Below, one piece after another: positions 1 through 9,175 of a stretch of DNA of 64,000 bases (position 1 is the first letter of the stretch; every line of letters starts with the position of its first letter). The notes beneath the pieces were generated by a model that was not told where the DNA came from, ran no database searches, and saw nothing but the letters and a program-made list of their open reading frames with translations. Source of the stretch: Oscillospiraceae bacterium (lineage in GTDB: Bacteria; Bacillota; Clostridia; Oscillospirales; Oscillospiraceae). The DNA lies in NCBI GenBank assembly GCA_009777775.1, contig WRLE01000005.1:112365-176364 (forward strand). Direction: 5' to 3'. The position numbers and the translations under genes are program-made.

Positions 1-74
1 CTTTTGCTTCTATATATCATAACACCAAGATTTAAAATGCCTATGCCAACGAGTAATACTATAACTTGTGTCAT
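1..74 (-). CDS. Partial membrane protein, N-terminus only
   Basis: On the minus strand an ATG at 74 follows a GGAGG (83-87) by 8 bases and opens a frame of 24 codons that runs off the left edge. The visible residues read MTQVIVLLVGIGILNLGVMI and then YRSK, a hydrophobic stretch typical of a single N-terminal membrane anchor or signal-anchor. Nothing else of the protein is in the window, so no family can be assigned. It is divergent from the ABC-F gene starting at 181, and the 106-bp gap must hold both promoters. Confidence 0.55.
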   Translation of the reverse strand, partial: MTQVIVLLVGIGILNLGVMIYRSK

Positions 75-180
75 ATCATGAACCTCCGTAGTTTATGTAA
101 ACATTTTAGCATATTTTTCGTGCGAAAACAATGATTTTGTGTTATTATTACTATCAAAACATAGAAACGGAAGGAAAATA

Positions 181-1770
181 ATGATAGCTGTTAATAATCT
201 TAGTTTGTCTTTTGGAGGCACAACGCTTTTTTCCCAAGTTGACTTACAATTTTTTCCAGGGAACTGTTATGGAGTAATCGGTGCCAATGGATCTGGAAAA
301 TCATCTTTTCTCAAAATTCTCGCTGGAGAGCTTGAACACTCATCTGGTAGTATATCGATTCAATCAGATGTGAGGATGTCTGTTTTAAAGCAAGAGCAGA
401 ACCTATATGACGATAATACGGTGATAGAAACTGTGATAATGGGTAATCAAAGGTTGTATCAGTGTGGGAAGGAAAAGGATGAGCTTTATCTAAAGGAAGA
501 CTTTAGCGATGAAGATGGCATTCGTGCAGCCGAACTGGAAGAAGAATATGCCGAACTTGGAGGTTGGGAAGCCGAACCACAAGCCGCACAATTACTTCAT
601 GGTCTAGGTTTACAAACTAATCTACACGATTCGATGATGGGTGAACTAGAGCCAAGACAAAAGGTGAAGGTATTACTGGCACAGGCGCTATTTGGTACAC
701 CAGACATATTGCTGATGGACGAGCCCACAAACAATCTTGATGTTAACTCTGTTGTATGGTTGGAAAATTTCCTCATGGATTTTGAGGGAACTGTTATAGT
801 TGTTGCCCATGATAGATACTTTTTAAATACGGTATGCACGCATATAGTCGATATCGATTTCGGCAAAATTAGAATGTATGTGGGAAATTATGATTTTTGG
901 TACGACTCCAGCCAATTGATGCAAAGGCTTCTTAAGGAAAAGAACAAAAAAAATGAGGAAAAAATCAGCGAGCTTGAAGAATTTGTTCGTCGCTTTTCTG
1001 CTAATAAATCTAAATCCAGACAGGCGACTTCCAGAAAGAAACTACTGGAAAAGATAACTATAGAAGAAATGCCAGCATCGACAAGAAGATATCCTTGGGT
1101 TGGCTTTAAAATGGAACGTGAACCAGGTAAAGATAGATTATTCGTTACTGATGTCACCGTAACACAAAATGGAATAAAAGTTTTGGACAAAGTAAGTTTC
1201 ATAATGGGTAAGGATGACAAAATTGCATTTATTGGTGATAACGAAAATGCAATTTCCACCATGTTTAAAGTGCTAGCAGGTGAAATAGAACCTGACGAAG
1301 GTGACATAAAATGGGGAGCATCCACAACCCAATCTTATTTCCCTAAGGATAATACTGATTATTTTGATGGTAACGAAGATAGTATTTTGGATTGGATACG
1401 TCAATTTTCTGAAGATAAAAGAGAAAGCTATCTGAGAACATTTTTGGGACGGATGCTATTCACAGCTGACGATGTATACAAAGAGGTGAAAGTTCTCTCT
1501 GGAGGAGAAAGAGTCCGTTGTATGTTGTCGAGATTAATGCTATCAGGAGCTAGTATCCTTTTGCTTGACCAGCCCACAAACCATCTTGATTTGGAAAGTG
1601 TTGCAGCTCTCAATAATGGTATGTCTGAGTTCTCTGGTAATGTTATATTTACTACCCATGACCATCAGCTTATTCAGACTGTTGCCAACCGAATTATTGA
1701 GTTCAAAGATGATGGAATTGTTGATAGAACAATGAGTTATGATGAGTATATTGGAATTAATGAAAACTGA
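181..1770 (+). CDS. ABC-F family ATPase (YkpA/YbiT-like)
   Basis: Soluble protein with two ABC ATPase domains and no membrane segments, the layout of ABC-F translation factors that bind the ribosomal E site. Domain 1 has Walker A GANGSGKS (residues 34-41) and Walker B ending MDEPTNNLD (about 180-188). Its signature motif is degenerate (LEPRQ instead of LSGGQ). Domain 2 keeps LSGGE (about 439), but its Walker A reads GDNENAIS, without the GK[ST], and its Walker B ends LLDQPTNHLD, with Gln (about 464) in place of the catalytic Glu. So domain 2 looks unable to hydrolyse ATP. The start at 181 is chosen over an in-frame ATG 42 bases upstream because GGAAGGAAA lies just before it and the family N-terminus begins there. 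The family is clear; the cellular role is inferred. Confidence 0.88.
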   Translation: MIAVNNLSLSFGGTTLFSQVDLQFFPGNCYGVIGANGSGKSSFLKILAGELEHSSGSISIQSDVRMSVLKQEQNLYDDNTVIETVIMGNQRLYQCGKEKDELYLKEDFSDEDGIRAAELEEEYAELGGWEAEPQAAQLLHGLGLQTNLHDSMMGELEPRQKVKVLLAQALFGTPDILLMDEPTNNLDVNSVVWLENFLMDFEGTVIVVAHDRYFLNTVCTHIVDIDFGKIRMYVGNYDFWYDSSQLMQRLLKEKNKKNEEKISELEEFVRRFSANKSKSRQATSRKKLLEKITIEEMPASTRRYPWVGFKMEREPGKDRLFVTDVTVTQNGIKVLDKVSFIMGKDDKIAFIGDNENAISTMFKVLAGEIEPDEGDIKWGASTTQSYFPKDNTDYFDGNEDSILDWIRQFSEDKRESYLRTFLGRMLFTADDVYKEVKVLSGGERVRCMLSRLMLSGASILLLDQPTNHLDLESVAALNNGMSEFSGNVIFTTHDHQLIQTVANRIIEFKDDGIVDRTMSYDEYIGINEN

Positions 1771-1851
1771 AAATAAATATAGACAAAATATAACAAAAGG
1801 TATAATATGGACGCAGTTTCAGTTACTAAATTATTATAGGAGGACATAGGT

Positions 1852-2820
1852 ATGGCAAGACTTAGCGAACACGAAAATTATATGCTCATGTTAAAAGGCG
1901 AGATACCCGAGTATGTACCCAGATCAGGACCTTGGAATGTCGGCTTCACCGGATTGGCTCCAGGACCAGGCGGAACAGAGAACTTCATCGACCCATTCGG
2001 CGTCCCCTACGTTGTCAGCTCCCATGCAAATAATGGTGCGCTACCCCAACCCGACTTTTTCATCCTTGATGATATACGTAAATGGCGCGACATTATTAAA
2101 AGACCAGCTATTTTAGACGAATACGATTATGAAGCAGCAGCAAAAAGAGCTCTGGATGATCGTGACCCTGAACTACCTAAGTTCGGAGGCGGTTCCATTG
2201 GAAATGGCTATTTCCAGATGCTGGTAGCATTCATGGGGTTTAACAATGGCTTAATAGCTTGCTTGGAAGAGCCGGACGAAGTAAAAGATTTGCTTAACTT
2301 CATTTTAAGTATAAACCTAGAAATCGGTTCAAAATTCATTGACTTATTTAGACCGGATGCATATGGTATGGGTGATGATATAGCCCATGAGCGCGCACCC
2401 TTCGTATCTGAGGAAGTATTTGTTGATATTTTCGAACCAATGTGGCGAGCGACCGTGAAGCCATATAAAGAAGCTGGCTGTTATGCCCAGCATCACAATT
2501 GTGGAAACTTCACACCCTTCGTGAAATATATCGTTGATATGGGCTTTAATGCATGGAATCCAGCAGAACCCTGTAGCGATCTTGAATGGGTTAAGCAGGA
2601 ATTTGGTCGCAAAATTGCCATAGTCGGCGGCTTCGATGGCAACGGTTTCGTTTGCTGGCCCCAAACCACAGAAGAGGAAGTTCGCGCTTATGTTAGAGAG
2701 CGTATGGACCTCTTGGCTCCTGGTGGAGGCTACGCATTCGGTGGCGGCATAATGGGATACCCAGACCGCAACGAGTGGGTCATGGATGAATTTGAGAAAA
2801 ATAGGTACAGCTATTATTAA
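1852..2820 (+). CDS. Uroporphyrinogen decarboxylase-family protein, probable corrinoid-type methyltransferase
   Basis: A 322-residue member of the UroD superfamily, which includes HemE and the cobamide-dependent methyltransferases MtaA/MtbA/CmuA. It carries HNCG (residues 215-218) and a later Cys241 in AEPCSD. This fits the His-X-Cys...Cys zinc site of the MtaA/MtbA group, where the metal activates the thiol acceptor. HemE lacks that site, and no haem genes are nearby. It is the only one of the four UroD-family proteins in this window that keeps the third ligand. The start is set by AGGAGG 8 bases upstream. It is apparently a single-gene transcript, closed by the terminator at 2851-2887. The natural substrate cannot be read from the sequence, and no corrinoid protein gene is adjacent. 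Confidence 0.8.
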   Translation: MARLSEHENYMLMLKGEIPEYVPRSGPWNVGFTGLAPGPGGTENFIDPFGVPYVVSSHANNGALPQPDFFILDDIRKWRDIIKRPAILDEYDYEAAAKRALDDRDPELPKFGGGSIGNGYFQMLVAFMGFNNGLIACLEEPDEVKDLLNFILSINLEIGSKFIDLFRPDAYGMGDDIAHERAPFVSEEVFVDIFEPMWRATVKPYKEAGCYAQHHNCGNFTPFVKYIVDMGFNAWNPAEPCSDLEWVKQEFGRKIAIVGGFDGNGFVCWPQTTEEEVRAYVRERMDLLAPGGGYAFGGGIMGYPDRNEWVMDEFEKNRYSYY

Positions 2821-2850
2821 TGCGATTTAATAATTCTTTCAAAATCAAAT

Positions 2851-2887
2851 TAACCCCCCTCGGACTGATATGCTCCGAGGGGGGTTA
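2851..2887. terminator. Bidirectional intrinsic terminator
   Basis: Perfect 14-bp stem, TAACCCCCCTCGGA (2851-2864) with TCCGAGGGGGGTTA (2874-2887), and a 9-base loop. It lies between two convergent genes and can serve both. Confidence 0.8.
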
Positions 2888-2912
2888 CACCATATTGAAA
2901 GGTATTCGTATG

Positions 2913-4268
2913 TTATACGATTCCTAAGTTTTTAGAGGCTTCCATCAGCTCAACAGAACCAATCGTTGTTACACGTTCTGCTTCATACTGAGCATCGACC
3001 CATGCTTTAAGCTTCAAGACACGCTCATCGGTTTTTTCAATTTTCTCGCCTATGAAAACATTCTGACCAAGCCACATGGCAATTCCAGCAGCACCAGATG
3101 TTGATGTGATGGCAACGGTGGGGGGACTGTTCAATAGCGTTGTGGTGTCGAAAATGTTGTATATTTCTTCATCTTTTAATAAGCCATCTGCATGGATACC
3201 AGCTTGGGTAACATTAAACTCCGATCCGACAAAGGGGGTTTTAGGCGGAATGACATAACCAAGTTCGTTTTCATAATAGTCAGCGATTTCCTTGATTACC
3301 GTGGTATCCATTCCATCCAGAGTTCCCCTAAGCTGGGCATATTCTATAACCATGGCTTCAAGGGGGGTGTTGCCAGTCCTCTCGCCAATTCCAAGCAAGG
3401 AACAATTTACACCAGAAGCACCATATAACCATGCGGTTGCAGAACCAACAACAGCCTTGTAAAAATCATTGTGTCCATGCCATTCTAGCTGCTCTGGTTT
3501 AAGTCCGGCATAATTGCGAAGTCCATATATTATTCCTGGGATAGACCTGGGCATAGATGCACCAGGATAGGGAACGCCATATCCCAAGGTATCACAAGCG
3601 CGTATTTTTATTGGAATACCAATTTCATGGGAAAGTTTGTTTATTTCTGTGACAAAGGGGATTACGAAACCATAAAAATCGGCTCGGGTTATGTCTTCCA
3701 GGTGACAACGTGCTCTAATACCAGTTTCCAGAGCATCTTTGATTATTCCCAAATAGTCGTCCATGGCTTGTTTTCTGTTTTTCTTAAGCTTGCTAAAAAT
3801 GTGGTAATCCGAGCAACTGACTAAAATCCCACATTCTTTCAGCCCCATACCCTTGGCTAATTCGAAATCATTGTGGGTGGCTCTAATCCAGCCGGTTATT
3901 TCCGGAAATGGTAAATTGAGGTCCTGACATAGACGTAGAGCATTTATATCTGTTTTACTATATAGGAAAAATTCAGTTTGCCTTATTATCCCTTTAGGTC
4001 CGCCCAGTTTGTTGAGAAGCTTATAAATCGTAGCGATTTGTTCAGGAGTATAGGGCGCGCGGCTTTGCTGGCCATCCCTAAATGTTGTATCAGTAATCCA
4101 TATTTCATCTGGAGGATCTACTGGGCTTACTCGGTTGTTAAATGTTGTTTTAGGTATTTCAGTATATGGAAACATTTCTCGGTACAAATATGGGTCATCT
4201 CGCTCTTGTAGTTGATAACTGTATTCAGACTCCATAAGCATTTTACGTCTTTGGTCAAAATAAATCAT
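2913..4268 (-). CDS. Isopropylmalate/homocitrate synthase-family enzyme, probable citrate (Re)-synthase
   Basis: A 451-residue DRE-TIM acyltransferase (HMGL-like). The start of the barrel reads ITDTTFRDGQQ with Arg64-Asp65, and HGHND supplies the metal ligands His264 and His266. ERTGN (297-301) is also family-typical. The roughly 55-residue N-terminal extension with YREMFPYTEIP before the barrel, and the absence of a C-terminal LeuA regulatory domain, resemble the Re-citrate synthases described from Clostridium kluyveri and other anaerobes. Those make citrate from acetyl-CoA and oxaloacetate with the opposite stereochemistry to GltA. Homocitrate synthase or another acyl-CoA aldol enzyme remains possible. 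The start is fixed by AGGAGG 8 bases upstream. It stands alone, with no leu, aco or icd gene beside it. Confidence 0.65.
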   Translation of the reverse strand: MIYFDQRRKMLMESEYSYQLQERDDPYLYREMFPYTEIPKTTFNNRVSPVDPPDEIWITDTTFRDGQQSRAPYTPEQIATIYKLLNKLGGPKGIIRQTEFFLYSKTDINALRLCQDLNLPFPEITGWIRATHNDFELAKGMGLKECGILVSCSDYHIFSKLKKNRKQAMDDYLGIIKDALETGIRARCHLEDITRADFYGFVIPFVTEINKLSHEIGIPIKIRACDTLGYGVPYPGASMPRSIPGIIYGLRNYAGLKPEQLEWHGHNDFYKAVVGSATAWLYGASGVNCSLLGIGERTGNTPLEAMVIEYAQLRGTLDGMDTTVIKEIADYYENELGYVIPPKTPFVGSEFNVTQAGIHADGLLKDEEIYNIFDTTTLLNSPPTVAITSTSGAAGIAMWLGQNVFIGEKIEKTDERVLKLKAWVDAQYEAERVTTIGSVELMEASKNLGIV

Positions 4269-4467
4269 TTAGGCAACCTCCTGTTTTGCGTGTAATTATA
4301 CCCACAAGGCTTGTCTCCGAAGTCTCCTTGCGGGCAATGGGTGTTAATGGCAACAATACCACGGCACATAGCAAAAGTCAAGAATTTCCGCTTATATTTA
4401 TAGGTTATTGAAGATTGCAAGTTTAATTGCCCAAGTTTTTCCAGTAGACTTTTTGCAGCATATAGTT

Positions 4468-5703
4468 TTATGTTTCAAGTTCGGGGTCAATAGTATCTTC
4501 AGGAGCTAATAAATCATAGGTGACAATCAAATCGGGACCGTTGAAACTACCGTCAAGTTTGCTTCTCGTCCTTTCGAATTCTATGGCAGCAAATTCATAT
4601 GGAACAGGTCGATAATCATTGATTGACTCGCTTCCGCTGACTGAGCAAGGGATATTATTGACAGATACGATTGAAATCGAACCATCTAAATCGCGCATGA
4701 CTGTGACTTTAGCAATTATTGAATCCTTATCTCTGGGATTCGTATGTCCGCCAAAAGACCAATTACCGAGACTGTAATAAATATAGCCACCATTATACTC
4801 TTCCATTTCCTGCAATGTATGGGGATGTGTCCCCATTATTATATGCGCTCCCGCGTCGATGGCGGCTTGCCCAATGGTCTTTTGCCAGGAACTCGCTCTA
4901 TATGAACCTTCCTCGCCCCAATGAAGAGCCATTATGATTAGTTCTGCACCAGCGGCTTTCATTTCTTGTACTGCCCTCACTACCTCACTGTCATTTGGAA
5001 AGTTACGAGAATAGACTCCAATGAGCAATTCCTTTTCAGTGGTAAATAAAGACCATTGCCCATTGGGTGCATATGAAATACCATTATCACTGAGTATTTG
5101 CATTGTATCATCATAACCCTTTTGCCCATAATCAAAGGTATGATTGTTACCTAGGGCAACGAAATCAATGTTTCCTTCGAGCAAAACATTCACATATTTG
5201 GGATCCGCTCTGAAATGAAAAGCACTATCTGATTGTATATCATGCTCGGTCAATACACATTCCAGGTTCACGATGGTAAAATCTGAATCTTCATACAAAT
5301 GTTTTACCAAGTTGAAAGGGTATGCAAAATCATCGCCCACAATGTTTTCGAATGATTGAATTCTATCTCTTGCATTATATTCGCTGGCGAATGTGCAGTC
5401 GCCCATCATAGAAATTATGAAGAATTCGGGAGCTGGTTCCCAAACATCTTCAAGTTCATCAACAAACTCGTTGTCTTTATCAGTATCAACGAATAAATCA
5501 ATCTCATCATCTAATTGTGAATCAGTCTCAATTGGGTCATGGGAAGTAATAGATTCATCACTGGGGTAGGTATCATCAATTTGAGTACTAAAACCTTGCT
5601 CTGTAGAGAGCGGATGATGAATACTGGCACCTATTATACTGCACGCTAAAACCATCAATGTAATTATTAGGTTTTTTACAAATGTGGATAAACGCTCCGA
5701 CAT
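4468..5703 (-). CDS. CapA-family (PGA_cap) metallophosphatase-like exported protein
   Basis: 411 residues. The hydrophobic N-terminus ends in VLAC (Cys21), a plausible lipobox, followed by an acidic Asp/Glu/Ser-rich linker to about residue 95. The CapA/YwtB fold follows: MMGDCTF, NLECVL, GNNHTFDYG, ALHWGEEG and GTHPHTLQ supply the conserved Asp, Asn-His and His-X-His metal-site residues. Family members take part in poly-gamma-glutamate or envelope polymer metabolism, but most clostridial copies have no proven substrate, and no capB/capC genes are present. It is the last gene of a minus-strand run (FAD oxidoreductase, Crp/Fnr, CapA), 35 bp after the regulator, so it is probably co-transcribed. 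Confidence 0.8.
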   Translation of the reverse strand: MSERLSTFVKNLIITLMVLACSIIGASIHHPLSTEQGFSTQIDDTYPSDESITSHDPIETDSQLDDEIDLFVDTDKDNEFVDELEDVWEPAPEFFIISMMGDCTFASEYNARDRIQSFENIVGDDFAYPFNLVKHLYEDSDFTIVNLECVLTEHDIQSDSAFHFRADPKYVNVLLEGNIDFVALGNNHTFDYGQKGYDDTMQILSDNGISYAPNGQWSLFTTEKELLIGVYSRNFPNDSEVVRAVQEMKAAGAELIIMALHWGEEGSYRASSWQKTIGQAAIDAGAHIIMGTHPHTLQEMEEYNGGYIYYSLGNWSFGGHTNPRDKDSIIAKVTVMRDLDGSISIVSVNNIPCSVSGSESINDYRPVPYEFAAIEFERTRSKLDGSFNGPDLIVTYDLLAPEDTIDPELET

Positions 5704-5738
5704 GTATACACCCCATTTCGTTATTATATATTAAAAAT

Positions 5739-6422
5739 TTATATAGGGTTTTGCAGTATGTTTGATAGTATCTCAAACTCGTTTTTTTTATATCTTATTA
5801 TACCTTCATCGCGCATTTTGCTCAATTCGTATGACATGGCACTGCGGTCAACGCAGAGATAAAGTGCCATTTCTTCACGGTTATAGGGTATGAGAAATTT
5901 ATTGCCATCAATTCGGAACATTTCGAGAAAAGCCAGGAGTTTTTCCCTAGTGCTACGCTTTGATAAAATATCGATTTTTTGGTTGAGAAGAAGGTTTTTT
6001 TGCGCTATTAACGAAAGCATATTTTCGATTAGTTTAGTGTGGAAGCTACAGGCAGAAGAACAGGTGCTTAAGACCTTCTGAAAATCGATGAACATCACTT
6101 CCGTTTTTGTTGTTGCTTGAATGGTGACAGGGCTACGTTTTACACCAGCACAGGCAAAAGCTTCACCAAAGAGATCGGATTTTCCCAATTCGGTCATTAT
6201 AAATATATTTCCGTCGTAATCTTCTTTTATAACTTTCACGCTACCAGATAGTATCATACCGATATGTGTAACTTCGTCACCTGCCATAACAATATAGCTA
6301 CCTTTGCGAAAGCTACGTTGTTTTCCTTCCATGCAAGCTATCATGCTTGTATATTGAGCAATATCGATTTGATTCCATAATGGGTTATGCATTAAAATAT
6401 CATATGTGTCTTCAAGTTTCAT
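5739..6422 (-). CDS. Crp/Fnr-family transcriptional regulator
   Basis: 227 residues: an N-terminal cyclic-nucleotide-binding-type beta roll (GSYIVMAGDEVTHIGMILSG, about 41-60), a dimer helix, and a C-terminal winged helix (YNREEMALYLCVDRSAMSYE, where the second helix would read DNA). The FNR iron-sulphur Cys set is absent. Two cysteines at CSSAC (around residue 121) could be redox-active, but that is a guess. Its ATG overlaps the TGA of the FAD oxidoreductase gene (ATGA), indicating translational coupling. A GTTGTA-AA-TACAAC palindrome between the operon and the divergent ferredoxin gene is the obvious candidate target. Confidence 0.85.
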   Translation of the reverse strand: MKLEDTYDILMHNPLWNQIDIAQYTSMIACMEGKQRSFRKGSYIVMAGDEVTHIGMILSGSVKVIKEDYDGNIFIMTELGKSDLFGEAFACAGVKRSPVTIQATTKTEVMFIDFQKVLSTCSSACSFHTKLIENMLSLIAQKNLLLNQKIDILSKRSTREKLLAFLEMFRIDGNKFLIPYNREEMALYLCVDRSAMSYELSKMRDEGIIRYKKNEFEILSNILQNPI

Positions 6423-8323
6423 GGTCTGCCACTCCTTGCTTCGTATAGCCTTGTATATAGTCTACCCAATAGGAAGTAAAGTTGCCCATATGTGGCAATA
6501 TCATCATGGTTTGGATAAAACTGTAAATCATCTTCTTTGAGAATATTTTGAGCAAGCAAATAAGAAAGGGCTAATTTGGGATCTGCAAAGCCTTCTGCTC
6601 CCAAGGATGTGCAATGGGCGATTGTCTGGAAAACGAGTCCAACGGAAACTTCATCGGTATCCAAAGTTATAGTAATATTTGGGATTTGTTCATCACCGAG
6701 AGACTGTGTCCTTTCGTGTAGTATACGCATGATCTTAGTAGAATTTGTCTGTAAAGCCCAGCGATGGGGGAGAGGTGAATCTAAATGATAATCATTATTA
6801 TATCCGCCTGAAGTCATTCCAAACTCACGTACTGGCACTAGACCATCCTCATATGCCCAATGATCCATGACTTCCACATGGACAGGTTCATACTCCACTA
6901 AATAGGCACCTTGTTTTATTAGTGTATTTTGCAACCAGGAAATAGCCATGGAATCTTGGCTCATTTCACGAAATGTGAGCTTCTTGTTTACGCTGTATGC
7001 AACTGCGGCTCCACATGCTTCACCAACCACCATTCCCACCGGTATGACCCTAGCACTGCCATGGGGGAGAGAATCATATGATGCGCTGCGACTAGCAATC
7101 AAAAGTTGCTCTATTTCCAATGGAACTAAACAACGAAAGGGGATACTGTATATTGCTGGTTTGCCTATGACCACACCGACGGTGTCCGCACTGCTTGCTT
7201 GAACATCAACTGGATAGCTTCCATGCCCTATTCTATCCCAATGGTCTCTATTTTCGAGAACATCAGTTATGGTGAGCCTGTATTCGCCAATGAAATGCCT
7301 GGTTTCTCTCACATAGAGTCTAGATGCATTTTGCACAAATTTAGCATCTTCGAAACCTGGGAAGTTTTCTCTCATAAAATCAATGATATGGGGGATTTCA
7401 CGCTGTCCACGTTCAAAGCCTTCGGTGCAGGATTCTGGGTCATGGGCATCGACACCAAAAATTATCAATGCGTTTATAATTACATTGCCGTTTTTTTGAC
7501 GTGCTATATTTGGTGCTCGAAAACGAATATTTTCGTTTACGGGCACATAGCTACGAATTTCGTTATTATATCCCCATGCGGCATTATCGGTAACACCTGT
7601 ACTAGCTATACCATCGTTTCTTATGTGGTTTATCACCAAGTCCCAATCAATCCCACTCAACTCGAAGACAAGAGTTACCCCTTGGAGAAGTCCATGGGCG
7701 CCATAATCTTCACCACCAACAGTATAGGGAGCTCCCGCAGCAGCGGCAATATCCCCATCAGGTGTGGCATCAATGACACAATGGCTAAGTATCCGCTGGG
7801 TATTTAAGCTTCCTTCTTCAAGAAGCTCAAGACCGATTATCGTGTTACCTTCCATTATAGGAGCTAAAATTTTTGTGTTAAGCATTAGTGTTAGGTTGCT
7901 CTCATTGAGGCACTTGCGCAGAAACCATGCCTTCGCTTCGTCAATATCAAAGGCATTGCCAAGGGCTTCGAAAAATTCTAAAAATATACCTTGGGTAAGT
8001 AGTTCTCTGTTTGGACCATGGTTTTGGTCTATGAAATTGAGCATACCCAAAGTCATGAGGCCCCCTAAATCACCGCTTTCTTCCACCAATAGCACTCTCA
8101 TACCATTTCTCGCAGCAGATAAAGCGGCAGCAACTCCTTCTGGGTCGCCACCAGCTACAATAACATGATAAGCAGCTTCGCCATTTATAATCGGTCTTTT
8201 TGCCTGTTCGTTATGAAAAACTTCGAATTCAGATATAAAAGCAAAAGCAACAATGAAATAAATTATCAAAAGGGTCAACAAAGGTAATATTAATCTAGCT
8301 AAAGTAGGTTTTTCATTATTCAT
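6419..8323 (-). CDS. Membrane-anchored FAD-dependent oxidoreductase (FAD_oxidored family)
   Basis: 634 residues. Residues about 10-32 form one hydrophobic anchor. A Rossmann dinucleotide fold follows (VIVAGGDPEGVAAALSAARN, about 50-69) ending in LLVEES, then GGLMTLGMLNFID, typical of the FAD-dependent PF12831 group. CVIDATPDGDIAAAAGAPYT is the usual internal FAD contact. The C-terminal 150 residues are less conserved. The substrate is unknown; relatives include succinate-dehydrogenase-like and tricarballylate-type flavoproteins. It is the first gene of the operon with the Crp/Fnr and CapA-like genes, and divergent from the ferredoxin gene at 8436. Confidence 0.75.
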   Translation of the reverse strand: MNNEKPTLARLILPLLTLLIIYFIVAFAFISEFEVFHNEQAKRPIINGEAAYHVIVAGGDPEGVAAALSAARNGMRVLLVEESGDLGGLMTLGMLNFIDQNHGPNRELLTQGIFLEFFEALGNAFDIDEAKAWFLRKCLNESNLTLMLNTKILAPIMEGNTIIGLELLEEGSLNTQRILSHCVIDATPDGDIAAAAGAPYTVGGEDYGAHGLLQGVTLVFELSGIDWDLVINHIRNDGIASTGVTDNAAWGYNNEIRSYVPVNENIRFRAPNIARQKNGNVIINALIIFGVDAHDPESCTEGFERGQREIPHIIDFMRENFPGFEDAKFVQNASRLYVRETRHFIGEYRLTITDVLENRDHWDRIGHGSYPVDVQASSADTVGVVIGKPAIYSIPFRCLVPLEIEQLLIASRSASYDSLPHGSARVIPVGMVVGEACGAAVAYSVNKKLTFREMSQDSMAISWLQNTLIKQGAYLVEYEPVHVEVMDHWAYEDGLVPVREFGMTSGGYNNDYHLDSPLPHRWALQTNSTKIMRILHERTQSLGDEQIPNITITLDTDEVSVGLVFQTIAHCTSLGAEGFADPKLALSYLLAQNILKEDDLQFYPNHDDIATYGQLYFLLGRLYTRLYEARSGRP

Positions 8324-8363
8324 ATATGAAAACTTCCAATCTTATCCTTTATGGTGCTTCATT

Positions 8364-8405
8364 GTTGTAAATACAACCGATTTATTTTTGTTACTATACT
8401 ATACT
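8364..8405 (+). promoter_or_regulatory. Crp/Fnr-type palindrome and activator-dependent promoter
   Basis: GTTGTA-AA-TACAAC (8364-8377) is a perfect 6-bp-arm palindrome. A TATACT at 8400-8405 has no recognisable -35. A start near 8412 would put the palindrome centre at -41.5, the class II activator position. The regulator is inferred to be the Crp/Fnr protein at 5739-6422. Confidence 0.5.
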
Positions 8406-8435
8406 TATGTAAATAATACAAGGGAGTTTATAGAT

Positions 8436-9155
8436 ATGAAAAGACAAATAATCGAAATAGATGATGAAAAATGCGTTGGTTGCGGTTTATGCACATCCAC
8501 TTGCCAAGAGGGAGCTATAGAATTGGTGGAAGGAAAGGCGAAATTAGTTCGTGAAGACCACTGCGATGGTTTAGGAAACTGCTTACCTGGTTGTCCAATG
8601 GAAGCGATTAGTTTCATCGAAAAGGATTTCGATGAATACAATATGATGGAACATGATGAAAGTGAGCAGGAAAAACCAGCAGTTCTTGCCTGCGGCTGCC
8701 CTAGTTCTAATTCACAAAGCTTCCAGCGTGATGAATCTGAGACGGTGCAGTTTGAAAACGAGAGGGTGCAAGTACAAACAATGGTGGCAACACAGCTTAA
8801 ACAATGGCCCGTGCAAATCAAGCTTGCTTCTCCCAATGCTCCGTATTTTCAAGGTGCTAAATTACTCATTGCCGCAGATTGTAGTGCATATGCATATGGA
8901 AATTTCCATAATGATTATATGAAAAATAAAGTGACACTGATAGGTTGCCCAAAACTTGATGAAGGTGACTATTCTCAAAGTTTGACAGATATTTTGAAAA
9001 TGAATGACATAAAATCAGTAACAATAGTACGAATGGAGGTTCCTTGTTGTGGCGGTTTGGAACAAGCTACGAAAAACGCACTCAGAGACTGTGGCAAACT
9101 AATTCCTTGGGAAGTGGTTACTATATCAACCAAAGGCGAAATTTTAGAAGATTAA
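8436..9155 (+). CDS. Ferredoxin-like 4Fe-4S dicluster protein
   Basis: 239 residues. The N-terminus has a complete cluster motif (Cys13, 16, 19, 23 in KCVGCGLCTSTC) and a second set with three cysteines (Cys43, 49, 53 in CDGLGNCLPGCP). After a Ser/Gln-rich linker with CGCPS comes a conserved C-terminal domain: PVQIKL, LLIAADCSAYAY, LIGCPKLD and PCCGGLEQA. This domain is common in clostridial ferredoxins that sit near hydroxylamine reductase (hcp) and Crp-type regulators, so a role in nitrosative or redox stress is plausible but inferred. The start is the ATG at 8436 behind AAGGGAG, not the in-frame start 48 bases upstream. It lies on the far side of the Crp-type palindrome from the FAD oxidoreductase operon. 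Confidence 0.8.
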   Translation: MKRQIIEIDDEKCVGCGLCTSTCQEGAIELVEGKAKLVREDHCDGLGNCLPGCPMEAISFIEKDFDEYNMMEHDESEQEKPAVLACGCPSSNSQSFQRDESETVQFENERVQVQTMVATQLKQWPVQIKLASPNAPYFQGAKLLIAADCSAYAYGNFHNDYMKNKVTLIGCPKLDEGDYSQSLTDILKMNDIKSVTIVRMEVPCCGGLEQATKNALRDCGKLIPWEVVTISTKGEILED

Positions 9156-9175
9156 ACTAAAGATTAAAAATTAAG

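Noticed and set aside
888..1325. Long minus-strand open frame inside the first ABC-F gene
   Set aside because: It is antisense to a clear coding region, has no ribosome-binding site and shows no protein family.
7199..7807. 202-codon plus-strand frame inside the FAD oxidoreductase gene
   Set aside because: It is antisense to conserved flavoprotein sequence and has no ribosome-binding site or recognisable domain.
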